Source: Ascidia mentula
Taxonomy: Eukaryota > Chordata > Ascidiacea > Phlebobranchia > Ascidiidae
Reading direction: 5' to 3'
NCBI GenBank assembly: GCA_947561715.1
Contig: OX387199.1
Location: 501,001 to 565,000, forward strand
DNA length: 64,000 nucleotides
Shown here: positions 47,201-58,310 of the stretch, one piece after another
How positions within the stretch are numbered: the stretch's first letter is position 1
Layout of the letters: the number at the start of each line of letters is the position of its first letter
Notes under the pieces: generated by a model
Told to the model about the DNA's origin: nothing
The model's database searches: none
The model's input: the letters and a program-made list of their open reading frames with translations, nothing else
Made by a program: the position numbers and the translations under genes

Positions 47201-49318
47201 AATCTAATAAATTTTATTTAAAAAATGCATTGTTATGAGAAATATTGTCACAATGTAAACCAACCTATCCTTCAGAATGTCTGGTGTAAGTTTGGTGATC
47301 ATCTCATCACTCATCCACTCCAATGATTCGTGCAGTTTGTTGTAATCTTGGCCAGTCTCGTGAACCATTTCACCAATATGATCTTGGTTGCAATAAGCAT
47401 ATGCTGAAAAAGAGGGTAAAATTTTGACGATTTATGGCAAACAAAAAATATTAGAAAAATTTACAATGCCGGGCCTACACCAGTGGCAAAAAACAAACAG
47501 TAATTCAGTCATAGATAAATTGTTTAAACTTCAAACAAATACCAGTGGAAATATGGACAAGAGCTTCAAGATTTTTCATCCCTCTGCAAAGTTTGACTAC
47601 CCATCGTACGGCGAGAGTGTTCACTTTGAAAGCAAGTCTAAAAATGCATAAAAAAATTAGTGTGTTAACAACAGACAGTGAATGGCAACTGTCATTCAAT
47701 GTATATAACGGCTTTGGTTTTGCATGAAGTTTCATGATCAGTTTTAGAAAAGTACATGATTTGGGGAAGAACATTTCCACTGACCAGATAATTAAGAGCA
47801 CACATAATCTGACTGGATTGGCTCAGTGTTTAATCATAGAAGCAATAAAAAGGAAATTGTAAGAGTTGGACTGTGACTTTTGACCTCATGCAATTGGTTG
47901 AACTGAGACAAGCAAACACAGAATCTGCTGTTGCGGCAGACCCATGGCTCCAATAGTGTTTACCTTGTTGTTGAAATCCCAACATGAAATTTGCTATTGC
48001 ATAATTCTTATGATATTAGAAGGATTTCAATTCAATTACAAAACACTGTGTACTTTCAAAATGTTCTATTGTGCTGAAAATTCAAAAAAACTAAAATTTT
48101 TCATAATAGAAACAAATATTTTTGACCAGACCACATCAAAAAACGTAAATCTAAAATAAACATAAAAGATTACTTAAATCTAATAAAATTGAAGCAAAAA
48201 ACTTTAGTAAAGAAACTAACTTGGTTTTATTTAAACTTTTATCAAAAGTTCTGCATTAATTCCAAAAAAATCAGATCTTTGTTTTTCACAAATGTTGCCC
48301 ACCTGAGATGTTCATTAAACCTCAGAGTCGCAGCTGAGTGGAAAAAGATTTGGACTTCATCCTGGATGAGTTTCATGTTTTTCTCATCAAGACCAAGATT
48401 TATTTCCTCTAGGTTGCTAGGAATTGACACCAACTTGCTGAGAATGTTTGGACTGAAACTCTGGAAAATCTACAAAATACTTTGTTTTTGAAAACTGTTG
48501 CTTTGTTATCGTCAAAAAATAATTGATACCCAGTCCTATGAAACATGTGATGTTCTTTTACCTTAAAACATGCAGCTTTACTCAATGGAGTTTGAAGTTC
48601 ATAGATGTGTTAATTTTGTTAGTTTAGTTATTAATAAATTTGTAAACTACATGTAAGCAGCAGACAGCGCCACTGTTTTGATCTATTCAACAATCAACAC
48701 AAAGAAGAAGTCTTTGCTTGGCTATGTAGCTGACAAAATCATCAGCAGCCACCAAGCGGCACAGACAAGACTTAATGGGTCATGACAGTTGCCATGTCTG
48801 CAGCTCACTTCAGTGCAAACCAGATATGATCACTGTGGAACAAACTGTGGACAAGCAGCTGCTTGAAAAAACGAGCAAAAAAAGTTTTGTTTTGCTGTAC
48901 TTGAAAGCTTGCTTTTTGTGGCATGCAAGGTTCTTTTATTAAAGGTTGTATTTGTTTTTATAATAAAACATTGCCCAGCGCTGATCGTCAACACTCTGCG
49001 TGAGTTATTTTGGTTTATAAAAACAAGGTTTAAATTTTGCAACTTACTGGAAGTTTAATATACTTCTGAAGCCGTTTCTCTGCATTTTCTGACTTTTTGT
49101 TTCTAATGAACAGGAAGATCTTCTGAATTTTCGGGCATGACCGGAGTAGTTTTGCGACAAGACACTGCCCAATAAAGCCTGTCCCACCAGTAATTGCAAC
49201 AACTTTGTCATCAAAAAATTCTGGAATCGTCTGAGAAGGACAATCAAGTTAAAACAAAACCTTTAGTTATAAGTTATGAAATCATTATAAAATAACTTAC
49301 CAAATGTAATGTGCCCAT
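44297..49318 (-). CDS. Fatty acyl-CoA reductase (FAR1/2-like), 13 exons, 548 aa
   Basis: Reduces fatty acyl-CoA to fatty alcohol with NADPH for wax ester and ether-lipid synthesis, usually peroxisomal (family knowledge). Exons: 49301-49318, 49048-49230, 48303-48469, 47543-47637, 47265-47403, 47031-47154, 46317-46488, 46065-46190, 45463-45544, 45315-45404, 45041-45170, 44687-44814, 44297-44489; 1,647 nt, in frame. Near the N-terminus is the Rossmann motif [23 protein letters not shown] and HISTAYAYC are family signatures. The catalytic Tyr-Lys pair is in [12 protein letters not shown], followed by IVRPSIVGA. The FAR C-terminal domain follows ([21 protein letters not shown]) with a hydrophobic anchor-like segment ([17 protein letters not shown]). 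Exon 1 encodes only six residues. The Merlin transposon begins 165 bp upstream of the ATG. Confidence 0.93.
48650..48870. repeat. Dispersed repeat, copy 4 (intron of FAR gene)
   Basis: Contains AGCAGCAGACAGCGCCACTG then TTTTGATCTATTC, later GCCATGTCTGCAGCTCACTT and GTGGAACAAACTGTGGACAA. It is related to the copies near 24.2, 34.5 and 42.0 kb, with an inserted middle section. Confidence 0.55.
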
Positions 49319-49474
49319 ATTCACAGAGGCAGATTTAAAAATTTACTTCTTAAAACCTCAATCAATTTACATTCCTGAAAGATTATTGGGATGTTTATTA
49401 TATCAAGTTATAGTAACCCATTGTTTTTTTTAACGTTTTTTTATTACACAGTGATATGGCTCAAAAACATTATA

Positions 49475-49483
49475 CATCTATTC
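49475..49483. repeat. Merlin target-site duplication, left
   Basis: CATCTATTC, directly before the element's first base and identical to 56,249-56,257. Confidence 0.85.
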
Positions 49484-51180
49484 GGGTCTAGTGCGGAATC
49501 GTACGTACCTATGTTCCAGAAACCGGGGAAACCCCAAATTACGTCACAATGAAGGTGGGGTCAAGTTATGACGTCACACCAAAAATTACGTCACTGTGAC
49601 GTCACTGGCTGAAGATACGCACCGACGAAGATTCTCGCCTACACGTACATACGCAGTTCTCCTATAGGCATCGGAAAGGCGACGAAAGGCACAACAGCAA
49701 CGAAGAAAATACGTGTTTACGCTTCATTGATTATTCAATAAAATAAACATTTTACAAGCTTGAAATTGCCTACGATCAACCACAAGGGTATCCAAAAGCA
49801 ATATAAGAAAAAAATGAAGCTAAGCATAGCGCGTATTAGCGCCGTTGGCGGTAAATATGTCACAAAGTGAACAATTGTACGTCGCCCTGAAGGAGATGTC
49901 GCACAGACTTAATTTTTTGCACAGACAGCCACAAGTGTCACCAAACCACCATACTTAAAAATCTAGGCGATAACGAAATATTAACCCTATTTAAATCGAC
50001 GACAAACTTTTGTTTGTGACGTAACACCTACATTTTACGTCAGTTTCAATTGGTTGTCACATGTTATGAAGAAGAGTACCAATTTTATAATCGAGCTCAT
50101 TCACAATCAAATCCGACAAGTATTTCTCTTGAAAATAAACAAAACGTTAACCCATGCTAATGCGCTTCAGCGCCGCGGTCGGTAAACAACTATCAACATG
50201 TGCAATAGTTCGTAACCATGAAGGAGACGTCGCAGAGACTTGAAATTTAGAACGAATGACAAGAAGAGACATATAACAAACATACTAAAAACACAAGTTG
50301 CTACCTTTTTATTAACCCTCTTTTAAACATCGATAAACTTTTGTTTGTGACGTAACAACGTTGATGATAGATGGATTAGATCAAAATTGTAGTCATCTTA
50401 TAACACCGTCCCTCCTGCACAATCGTACCAAAATTTACAATAATCGGAGAAGTACTTTACCTTTCACACCTCAAAACATACACACACCTCTTCGCACTCT
50501 GGCGCCGTTGGCGGCAAGAGAGGGTACCAAGTGCGGAATCGTACGTAACCATGAAGGAGACGTCGCAGAGACTTGAAATTTGGTACAAATTATAAGAAGA
50601 GACATATAACAAACATACTAAAAACACAAGTCGCTACCTTTTTACTAACCCTCTTTTAAACATCGATAAACTTTTGTTTGTGACGTAACAACGTTGATAA
50701 TAGATGGATTAGATCAAAATTGTAGTCATCTTATAACACTGTCTCTTCTGTACAATCGTACCCATTTATACATTAATCGGACCAGTACTTTAGCTTGTAC
50801 ACCTCGAAACATACACATATCTCTACGCACTCTGGCGGCGTTGGCGGCAAGAGGGGGTACCAAGTGCGGAATTGTACGTAACCATGAAGAAGACGTCGCA
50901 GAAACTTGAAATTTGGTACAAATTATAAGAACGGACATATAACAAACATACTAAAAATTCAAGTCGCTATCGCTTTATTAACCTTCCTTAAATCAACGAT
51001 AAACTTTGTTACGTAACAATATATAATAGATAGATTAGATCAAAATTGTAGTCATCTGATAACACCGTCCCTTTTGCACAATCGTACCACTATTCACAAT
51101 AATCGGAGAAGTACTTTACATTGTACACCTCGAAACACACACACACCTTTACAATGAAGGACGTGACACATTAAAAATTG
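49484..51180. repeat. Merlin left terminal inverted arm with tandem units
   Basis: The outer unique part (to about 50,020) pairs with the far right end. Then come about three repeats of about 333 bp, each containing TTTGTTTGTGACGTAACA, GATTAGATCAAAATTGTAGT, an AATCGTAC core and CATGAAGGAGACGTCGCAGA, and GGCGCCGTTGGCGGCAAGAG-like segments. The innermost unit is truncated. Confidence 0.85.
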
Positions 51181-51547
51181 AATTCGCTGCCAGATTATTT
51201 ATCGGGTTCGGATTAGCATTGCCAGAACGATATCACAAATACACACACAAACTGCATTAACTCGGATGTTAATATAAACTTATTTTATTGCTTTGAGAAT
51301 TTTCCAACTGCACTCGTGAGGTAATCTCAACGCAGTCGTTAGGTTTTTTTTTGCAGGACCTTTTGCCGGTAGCCGTATTGTACCTGCCTATTTACAATTT
51401 AGGTTTTTTTCAGAGCAGGTCCTCTCACGAAGTTTGGAATACTTGACCTGCGTTTCTCGGGCAGCATTGTCACCTGCACAAGTTTAAAAGCGTTAACTTG
51501 TCACCTAAATTGGTGTTTGTAGTCTATTTTTAACAATACTTGCCCAT

Positions 51548-52708
51548 TTAAACCAAATACTTTGGATTGTTTTTTATGGCCAAGATCAAATCATTGAAAT
51601 AATGGGATTTTGGCCTCCATTGTCTCCACAAAAACTCATCCAAGTAAGATGGAATGAAATCCCTGGACACCCCGTTTTTTTTTCTCATCATTCTTTTGGC
51701 TGAAGCCCATAAACTCTCAATGCTGTTGGTATGGACACCACCAGCTGTCACATATTGCTGCGAATGATTCACAGTCCTATGTGTGTATCCGATGTCTGCA
51801 AAGGTAATGTTGTAGTCGTCTACGATATACAAAAAAATATCACAATAATCTTACTTCCAAGATTTCTGTAAGCTCTCCACTCATCTGACCAGATTTCTGT
51901 GCCCGGGAGAATGTGGCGACGGATAACCGCTTCCAAGGTCTGCTGGTCACGGGCGGGAACCAGTTGCATGAAGCACTCACTTAAATACAAAACATATTAC
52001 GTGCTTTGTTGATGGTATTGTTAAAAAAATTACTTGGTCTGCATATCTATGCCGCCAAAAACCCATTTTTGTGGAATTGCGCGGGCCTGGGCATTGGAGC
52101 ACGGTTTTCTTCGCGCCACCAGCGATTCATCATTAGCCACTACGTGGCCAGGACCTCCAATCAAAATAGGACTGGTCATCAGATCTTCTGTACAAATCTA
52201 AACGTGCCAAGACAAATTAGTTACACACGAAATGTCATATGACAAGTTTGATACTAGTTACCTCGCGAAGAAAACCGCACCAATCGACGCACGCTCCGTT
52301 GGCAATCTCTGCCTCTTTGCAGATTGCATCTTGTGTACTTTCCTCTGCCCAATGATAGAGGATGGTTAGGAGCTGCACCATGGAGAGGTTGCTCCTCTCA
52401 AAGAATGAGCATGCACGTATCGACATGCGTTTCTTGCATTCCTGGCATTGTTCGATGCAAACACAAATGATTAACCTTAGCATATACACTTTAAAATCAA
52501 TAAAGCCACCGTTATTGATAAAAACCTACTTTGTCAGGGCACCTCCAAACTCGTCCGTCCTTGGACGCTTGCAGACGTTGTTCGGTCATGTCTGACCCGC
52601 AGACACATATTTTTGTTAAACACAGCAACCCATGTTGCCGAGCCCAATTAATGGCATCGTTGTTGTGGAGGAAAGCACCACACAGAGAAAGTTGACGTGA
52701 GTTTACAC
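51548..52708 (-). CDS. Merlin transposase (DDE, IS1595/ISXO2-like), five exons, 305+ aa
   Basis: Exons 52530-52708, 52262-52441, 52034-52197, 51855-51979 and 51548-51819 join in one frame to the stop. An N-terminal zinc ribbon is split over exons 1-2 (ICVCGSDM ... WRCPDKECKKRMSIRACSFF). The catalytic Asp residues lie in VANDESLVARRK and PGTEIWSDEWRAY, and the Glu in VHTNSIESLWASAKRMMRK. GPGHVVANDES and WVFGGIDM are typical of the ISXO2-like fold. The frame at the 5' end needs one base from a preceding exon, which I could not locate; the few N-terminal residues and the start codon are therefore unresolved. No internal stop was seen in these exons. It would act in the nucleus on the arms at both ends of the element. 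Confidence 0.88.
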
Positions 52709-52733
52709 CTTAAAGCGAGTTCATGTTGATAGC

Positions 52734-52815
52734 ACAATTAATATTATTACATAATATTAATTGTGCTTTTTAATTAATAATATTATTGCTTTTTAATTAA
52801 TATTATTACATAAAA
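52734..52815. repeat. AT-rich perfect palindrome and flanking AT repeats
   Basis: GCACAATTAATATTA and its exact inverse TAATATTAATTGTGC are separated by five bases. Further TTAATTAATAATATTATT copies follow. It can form a hairpin and lies just upstream of the first mapped transposase exon. Confidence 0.8.
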
Positions 52816-53302
52816 GGATCACATGATACTAGAAATAATACGTGCATCATCTATTGCGTCGATTTCGAGTCAGGTTTTTATTTTATGCACGGTAATATGG
52901 CTATTTATGAAGGTTTTGTCAAATTTTATCGGTATAAATAACCATTGACCAGCAAAAATAGGCAAATATTGCTGTTACAACTTGGGCAACATCAACACGG
53001 ACCTAAATAAGGCGTTGTTTAGCTTTAAATACTAAAAAACAAAGTTTTCTGCCCATATGAACCTGCGAAACACGAAAATCAGACGTAATAGGGGTCTAAA
53101 AATCAGTTGTTTGACCAAACATAATAAAATATTACATCGATTTCATTTAGGTTGTTACTTGTACTGCTAAAGAAATGCATAGCTACACTAGTTTCAACAA
53201 AATTAGAAAGTTAAATTTTTTCATTGGTCATCCGCCAGAGCCCAATGGGTCACAGTTGATGTAATACTCATGGGGGTCAGAAATAAGGGGTCAGAAAGGG
53301 AG

Positions 53303-53551
53303 ATACTTTTACACCGGGTCACAAAGTTTTTTCCAAACTTGATCCACATATAAGCCCAAATCACATATAAATCTGTGCGAATATAAACGCTCCGATTTCG
53401 GGTGGTATTTCAACTCAAAGTTATAAACAAAAACAACAGGCGGTGCGCACTGTTCACGCCTAATCATTCAAATTGGCACAGATTTCTTTTTTACACATAC
53501 TTATATGTGGATCAAGTTTAGAAAAAACTTTGTGACCCGGTGTAATAGTAT
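53303..53551. mobile_element. Possible nested MITE/hairpin inside Merlin, 249 bp
   Basis: Near-perfect 52-bp inverted repeats at 53,303-53,354 and 53,500-53,551. They include ACACCGGGTCACAAAGTTTT and TTGATCCACATATAAG and surround a 145-bp spacer. No clear target-site duplication was found, so a simple hairpin is possible. Confidence 0.6.
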
Positions 53552-54034
53552 TTTCCGTCAGAAAGGGGAATGCGCAGATATCACCATAACACTTGGACAC
53601 GCCCTGAAGGATATCCCGACTCTATACCTTATCGGTACATTAACCAAACAAAATACCAAGTGTATGAGCTCCAGCAGCAGGCAGCAGGGTAGATAATATA
53701 TAGGAAAATGCTTTAAATAATGTTTATTTATTGCGTGCAGGGAGGAATATGTTCCACCTCATAAGTGCGTTAGGATATAGCCCAAAAATAGTGAATTGTT
53801 TAATGGTTGTGGCAATTCAATTTTGATCTGAAATACATCTAAGCGTTTGCAACATTCCAATCTGTTTACATATCTTTCATATGAGAAAAGCTGGGAAATT
53901 CACATACTTTGAAATGAGCTAATATTACTCACCAATTCATTGCCCTAATTAATTTACGCAAATAACCCCAAAGTTTCGGTTGAGTATTTGAAAAAAATGC
54001 ACCTAACCGTTTTGTTTTACAACACTAACCCTAA

Positions 54035-56248
54035 CCTTACTTTATTACGTCACAAACAAAAGTGTATCATTACTTAAAAGAAGGTTAATAAAGCGGTAGC
54101 GACTTGTGTTTTTAGTATGTTTGTTATATGTCTCTTCTTGTCATTCGTTCTAAATTTCAAGTCTCTGCGACGTCTTCTTCATGGTTACGTACGATTCCGC
54201 ACTTGGTACCCTCTCTTGACGCCAACGGCGCCAGAGTGCGTAGAGATATGTGTATGTTTCGAGGTGTACAAGCTAAAGTACTGGTCCGATTAATGTATAA
54301 ATGGGTACGATTGTACAGAAGAGACAGTGTTATAAGATGACTACAATTTTGATCTAATCCATCTATTATCAAAGTTGTTACGTCACAAACAAAAGTTTAT
54401 CGATGTTTAAAAGAGGGTTAATAAAAAGGTAGCAACTTGTGTTTTTAGTATGTTTGTTATATGTCTCTTCTTGTCATTCGTTCTAAATTTCAAGTCTCTG
54501 CGACGTCTTCTTCATGGTTACGTACGATTCCGCACTTGGTACCCTCTCTTGCCGCCAACGGCGCCAGAGTGCGAAGAGGTGTGTGTATGTTTTGAGGTGT
54601 GAAAGGTAAAGTACTTCTCCGATTATTGTAAATTTTGGTACGATTGTGCAGGAGGGACGGTGTTATAAGATGACTACAATTTTGATCTAATCCATCTATC
54701 ATCAACGTTGTTACGTCACAAACAAAAGTTTATCGATGTTTAAAAGAGGGTTAATAAAAAGGTAGCAACTTGTGTTTTTAGTATGTTTGTTATATGTCTC
54801 TTCTTGTCATTCGTTCTAAATTTCAAGTCTCTGCGACGTCTTCTTCATGGTTACGTACGATTCCGCACTTGGTACCCTCTCTTGCCGCCAACGGCGCCAG
54901 AGTGCGAAGAGGTGTGTGTATGTTTTGAGGTGTGAAAGGTAAAGTACTTCTCCGATTATTGTAAATTTTGGTACGATTGTGCAGGAGGGACGGTGTTATA
55001 AGATGACTACAATTTTGATCTAATCCATCTATCATCAACGTTGTTACGTCACAAACAAAAGTTTATCGATGTTTAAAAGAGGGTTAATAAAAAGGTAGCA
55101 ACTTGTGTTTTTAGTATGTTTGTTATATGTCTCTTCTTGTCATTCGTTCTAAATTTCAAGTCTCTGCGACGTCTTCTTCAGGGTTACGTACGATTCCGCA
55201 CTTGGTACCCTCTCTTGCCGCCAACGGCGCCAGAGTGCGAAGAGGTGTGTGTATGTTTTGAGGTGTGAAAGGTAAAGTACTTCTCCGATTATTGTAAATT
55301 TTGGTACGATTGTGCAGGAGGGACGGTGTTATAAGATGACTACAATTTTGATCTAATCCATCTATCATCAACGTTGTTACGTCACAAACAAAAGTTTATC
55401 GATGTTTAAAAGAGGGTTAATAAAAAGGTAGCAACTTGTGTTTTTAGTATGTTTGTTATATGTCTCTTCTTGTCATTCGTTCTAAATTTCAAGTCTCTGC
55501 GACGTCTCCTTCATGGTTACGAACTATTGCACATGTTGATAGTTGTTTACCGACCGCGGCGCTGAAGCGCATTAGCATGGGTTAACGTTTTGTTTATTTT
55601 CAAGAGAAATACTTGTCGGATTTGATTGTGAATGAGCTCGATTATAAAATTGGTACTCTTCTTCATAACATGTGACAACCAATTGAAACTGACGTAAAAT
55701 GTAGGTGTTACGTCACAAACAAAAGTTTGTCGTCGATTTAAATAGGGTTAATATTTCGTTATCGCCTAGATTTTTAAGTATGGTGGTTTGGTGACACTTG
55801 TGGTTGTCTGTGCAAAAAATTAAGTCTGTGCGACATCTCCTTCAGGGCGACGTACAATTGTTCACTTTGTGACATATTTACCGCCAACGGCGCTAATACG
55901 CGCTATGCTTAGCTTCATTTTTTTCTTATATTGCTTTTGGATACCCTTGTGGTTGATCGTAGGCAATTTCAAGCTTGTAAAATGTTTATTTTATTGAATA
56001 ATCAATGAAGCGTAAACACGTATTTTCTTCGTTGCTGTTGTGCCTTTCGTCGCCTTTCCGATGCCTATAGGAGAACTGCGTATGTACGTGTAGGCGAGAA
56101 TCTTCGTCGGTGCGTATCTTCAGCCAGTGACGTCACAGTGACGTAATTTTTGGTGTGACGTCATAACTTGACCCCACCTTCATTGTGACGTAATTTGGGG
56201 TTTCCCCGGTTTCTGGAACATAGGTACGTACGATTCCGCACTAGACCC
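54035..56248. repeat. Merlin right terminal inverted arm with tandem units
   Basis: Units at about 54,040-54,370, 54,375-54,705, 54,710-55,038 and 55,043-55,371 repeat at 333 bp. They are followed by a diverged unit and the outer unique part. The middle three are almost base-identical. Each carries a 71-codon open frame (MMIDGLDQNCSHLIT ...), also seen in the left arm; I regard it as a by-product of repetition. Confidence 0.88.
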
Positions 56249-56257
56249 CATCTATTC
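56249..56257. repeat. Merlin target-site duplication, right
   Basis: CATCTATTC immediately after the terminal TAGACCC, identical to 49,475-49,483. Confidence 0.85.
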
Positions 56258-57159
56258 TTATTGTACAATTTCAAAATTTCATCATGCACGCAGAAAAATA
56301 ATATTTCGAGATACAAAAAATCGTTGACTGGTCCGCGCAACTTTACAATCTGGTGTATTGCACATACATACATACATACATACTGAAATTAAATACACAC
56401 AAATTAACTTTCCAGATTAAAAGACCAGAGCATGAACGAAATACTTCCGCAGTTCCGGCATTCGAGGGAAAAAGTTTTTAGTGGAATATAAAATAAAGTA
56501 CAACATCAAAACATGTTAAGGCCTATGAAAATCAATTGCAAACAAACAACAAAATGCTGTTTTGTAAAAAACAATCAAGACGTAACATTTAGGTTCCTAA
56601 AACAGTAATGCTACTTTCATTATATTTGATGAAGGTTTAAAGAAAAATCCATTAAAATATATTTTTGTTGTACCTTATGTAAATGGTGCATTTCCACTGA
56701 TAAACAGTGTACATTTTACACAGTTGCAAATTGCGTGCATCCCCCTATGTAAGAACGAGATGGCGTATTTTTTAAGAAATAACAGTTTAAAGTTAAATAA
56801 TTAATGTTTATGCTTTTGCAAACAAAAAAATTGTATGAACAAAAACGTAAAAGCATTTTATTATTTTTTATCTCCAAAACAATTATTTTTAGAAAAAACT
56901 TCGCCATGGCATACTTATTAGTATAGCATGCTTTAACAGTATATTTTTGCAAGTTATATAAAAGTGTTATAAAAATCGTGAAAAATTTGGCTTTCCAAAA
57001 AAATATAAAAATAAATGTCAAATCACAAATATCTGCATCGTCACAATGCCTTTGGATTTTGCTGTTTCACAAGTCCGTGTTTGTGAAATTAACGTTACGT
57101 TGTGTTATTGATGTATTTGGATACTTTGAACAATAAGTTTGAACATAACATCTGTCGCA
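56258..57159. other. NFU1 upstream region
   Basis: AT-rich non-coding sequence with a short CATA microsatellite at about 56,362-56,383. It should hold the NFU1 promoter. Short open frames here have no support. Confidence 0.45.
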
Positions 57160-58005
57160 ATGAATACGGCAGTGCAAGTGCTTCGACGAGCCTCAAATTT
57201 TGTCTGTGCAAGCATGCAAATAAAAATATCTCCATCTATCTCAGGCATCAATCAAATAACTCCACATAGCACACCCAAGCGCAACAAAGGGTCATGCCTA
57301 AATCGCACAATTCAGAGACCTTTGCTATCAAAGTCCACTCCACAACTTCAGCTACTGAGAAATATGTTTATTCAGACTTTTGATACTCCCAACCCAAATT
57401 GTCTTAAATTCGTCCCTGGTGTTGAAGTGATGGGCACAGGAACTGCAGATTTTCCAGATTGGAGCCATTCTCACAAATCACCACTTGCAAAACGTCTGTT
57501 TGGGATTCAAGGGGTCAAAGCTGTTTTTCTTGGACCCAACTTCCTAACTGTCACAAGACAGGATGAAGAAACACAATGGAAAATACTTAAACCTGAGATA
57601 TATGAGGTCGTAATGGACTTCTTCACTGTTGGAAATATGCCGATTTTGACCGATGAGGCTCCTGCAGCAGACACGTTGATTGAAGATGATGATGATGAAG
57701 TTGTTGCCATGATAAAGGAGTTGATTGACACAAGAATTAGACCGACAGTAATGGAAGATGGGGGTGACATTATCTTCAAAGGTTTTATCGAGGAAGGTGG
57801 AATTGTCCAACTGAAATTACAGGGGTCATGTAGCAACTGCCCAAGCTCATCGGTTACACTAAAAAGTGGAATAGAAAACATGTTGAAGTTTTATATCCCA
57901 GAAGTTCAGACTGTGGAGGAAGTTAAAGATGAAATGGATGCGGCTTCAGATGAACAATTTCAAAAGCTTGAGGACATGATTAAAACAAAAAATCAAAAAG
58001 AGTAA
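57160..58005 (+). CDS. NFU1: NFU1 iron-sulfur cluster scaffold, mitochondrial, 281 aa, single exon
   Basis: Carries and delivers [4Fe-4S] clusters to mitochondrial enzymes such as lipoyl synthase (family knowledge). The ATG at 57,160 opens a basic, Ser/Arg-rich presequence ([15 protein letters not shown]), as expected for mitochondrial import. The Nfu N-terminal domain begins [19 protein letters not shown] and includes [19 protein letters not shown]. An acidic linker (EDDDDEVV) leads to the NifU C-terminal domain: [19 protein letters not shown], then the cluster-binding CxxC in [10 protein letters not shown]. Both cysteines are present. The gene has no introns, unlike most neighbours. It has its own AATAAA at 58,116. 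It is divergent from FAR, with Merlin in between. Confidence 0.95.
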   Translation: MNTAVQVLRRASNFVCASMQIKISPSISGINQITPHSTPKRNKGSCLNRTIQRPLLSKSTPQLQLLRNMFIQTFDTPNPNCLKFVPGVEVMGTGTADFPDWSHSHKSPLAKRLFGIQGVKAVFLGPNFLTVTRQDEETQWKILKPEIYEVVMDFFTVGNMPILTDEAPAADTLIEDDDDEVVAMIKELIDTRIRPTVMEDGGDIIFKGFIEEGGIVQLKLQGSCSNCPSSSVTLKSGIENMLKFYIPEVQTVEEVKDEMDAASDEQFQKLEDMIKTKNQKE

Positions 58006-58115
58006 AATATCATTCTTGGCTTTTTACATTATATATTGCAACATTTTGGAATGATATTTATTGTTCTTATGTACATGTATTGTTGACATAACCTGGTACA
58101 TTTATAAGTGTTGCA

Positions 58116-58121
58116 AATAAA
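58116..58121 (+). terminator. Polyadenylation signal AATAAA (NFU1)
   Basis: AATAAA lies about 110 bp after the NFU1 stop and 190 bp before the next ATG, which argues for separate transcripts rather than one operon message. Confidence 0.55.
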
Positions 58122-58310
58122 TTACCATAACTTTTGGTAGTTTGTTTGTATTTCACAAAGTGTAATGAGTGATTATGTTGTTCCTGCATAAAAAATTTTG
58201 TTTTTGTTTGAAGGTGTCAAGTTCAATACTTCATTATCTAATATAGGGACCACTGTAACTTGAACCTGTGGAACACATCGTTTATAATATAAAGGTTGTT
58301 AAGTAAAAAC

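Larger units (their letters stand above)
49484..56248. mobile_element. Merlin-superfamily DNA transposon, 6,765 bp, apparently complete
   Basis: Both ends begin GGGTCTAGTGCGGAATCGTA as an inverted repeat, flanked by the perfect 9-bp duplication CATCTATTC. Merlin elements make 8-9-bp duplications and have ends starting with GG (family knowledge). The central minus-strand gene encodes an IS1016/ISXO2-type DDE transposase. The long arms (left to about 51,180; right from about 54,035) are built from tandem units of about 333 bp. In the right arm three neighbouring units are nearly identical. Perfect target-site duplication, long identical arms and an open transposase argue for a recent insertion. 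Confidence 0.92.

Noticed and set aside
50361-55371. 71-aa frame repeated in every ~333-bp Merlin unit
   Set aside because: It lies in the terminal arms in both orientations, has no domain, and its conservation is explained by recent unit duplication.
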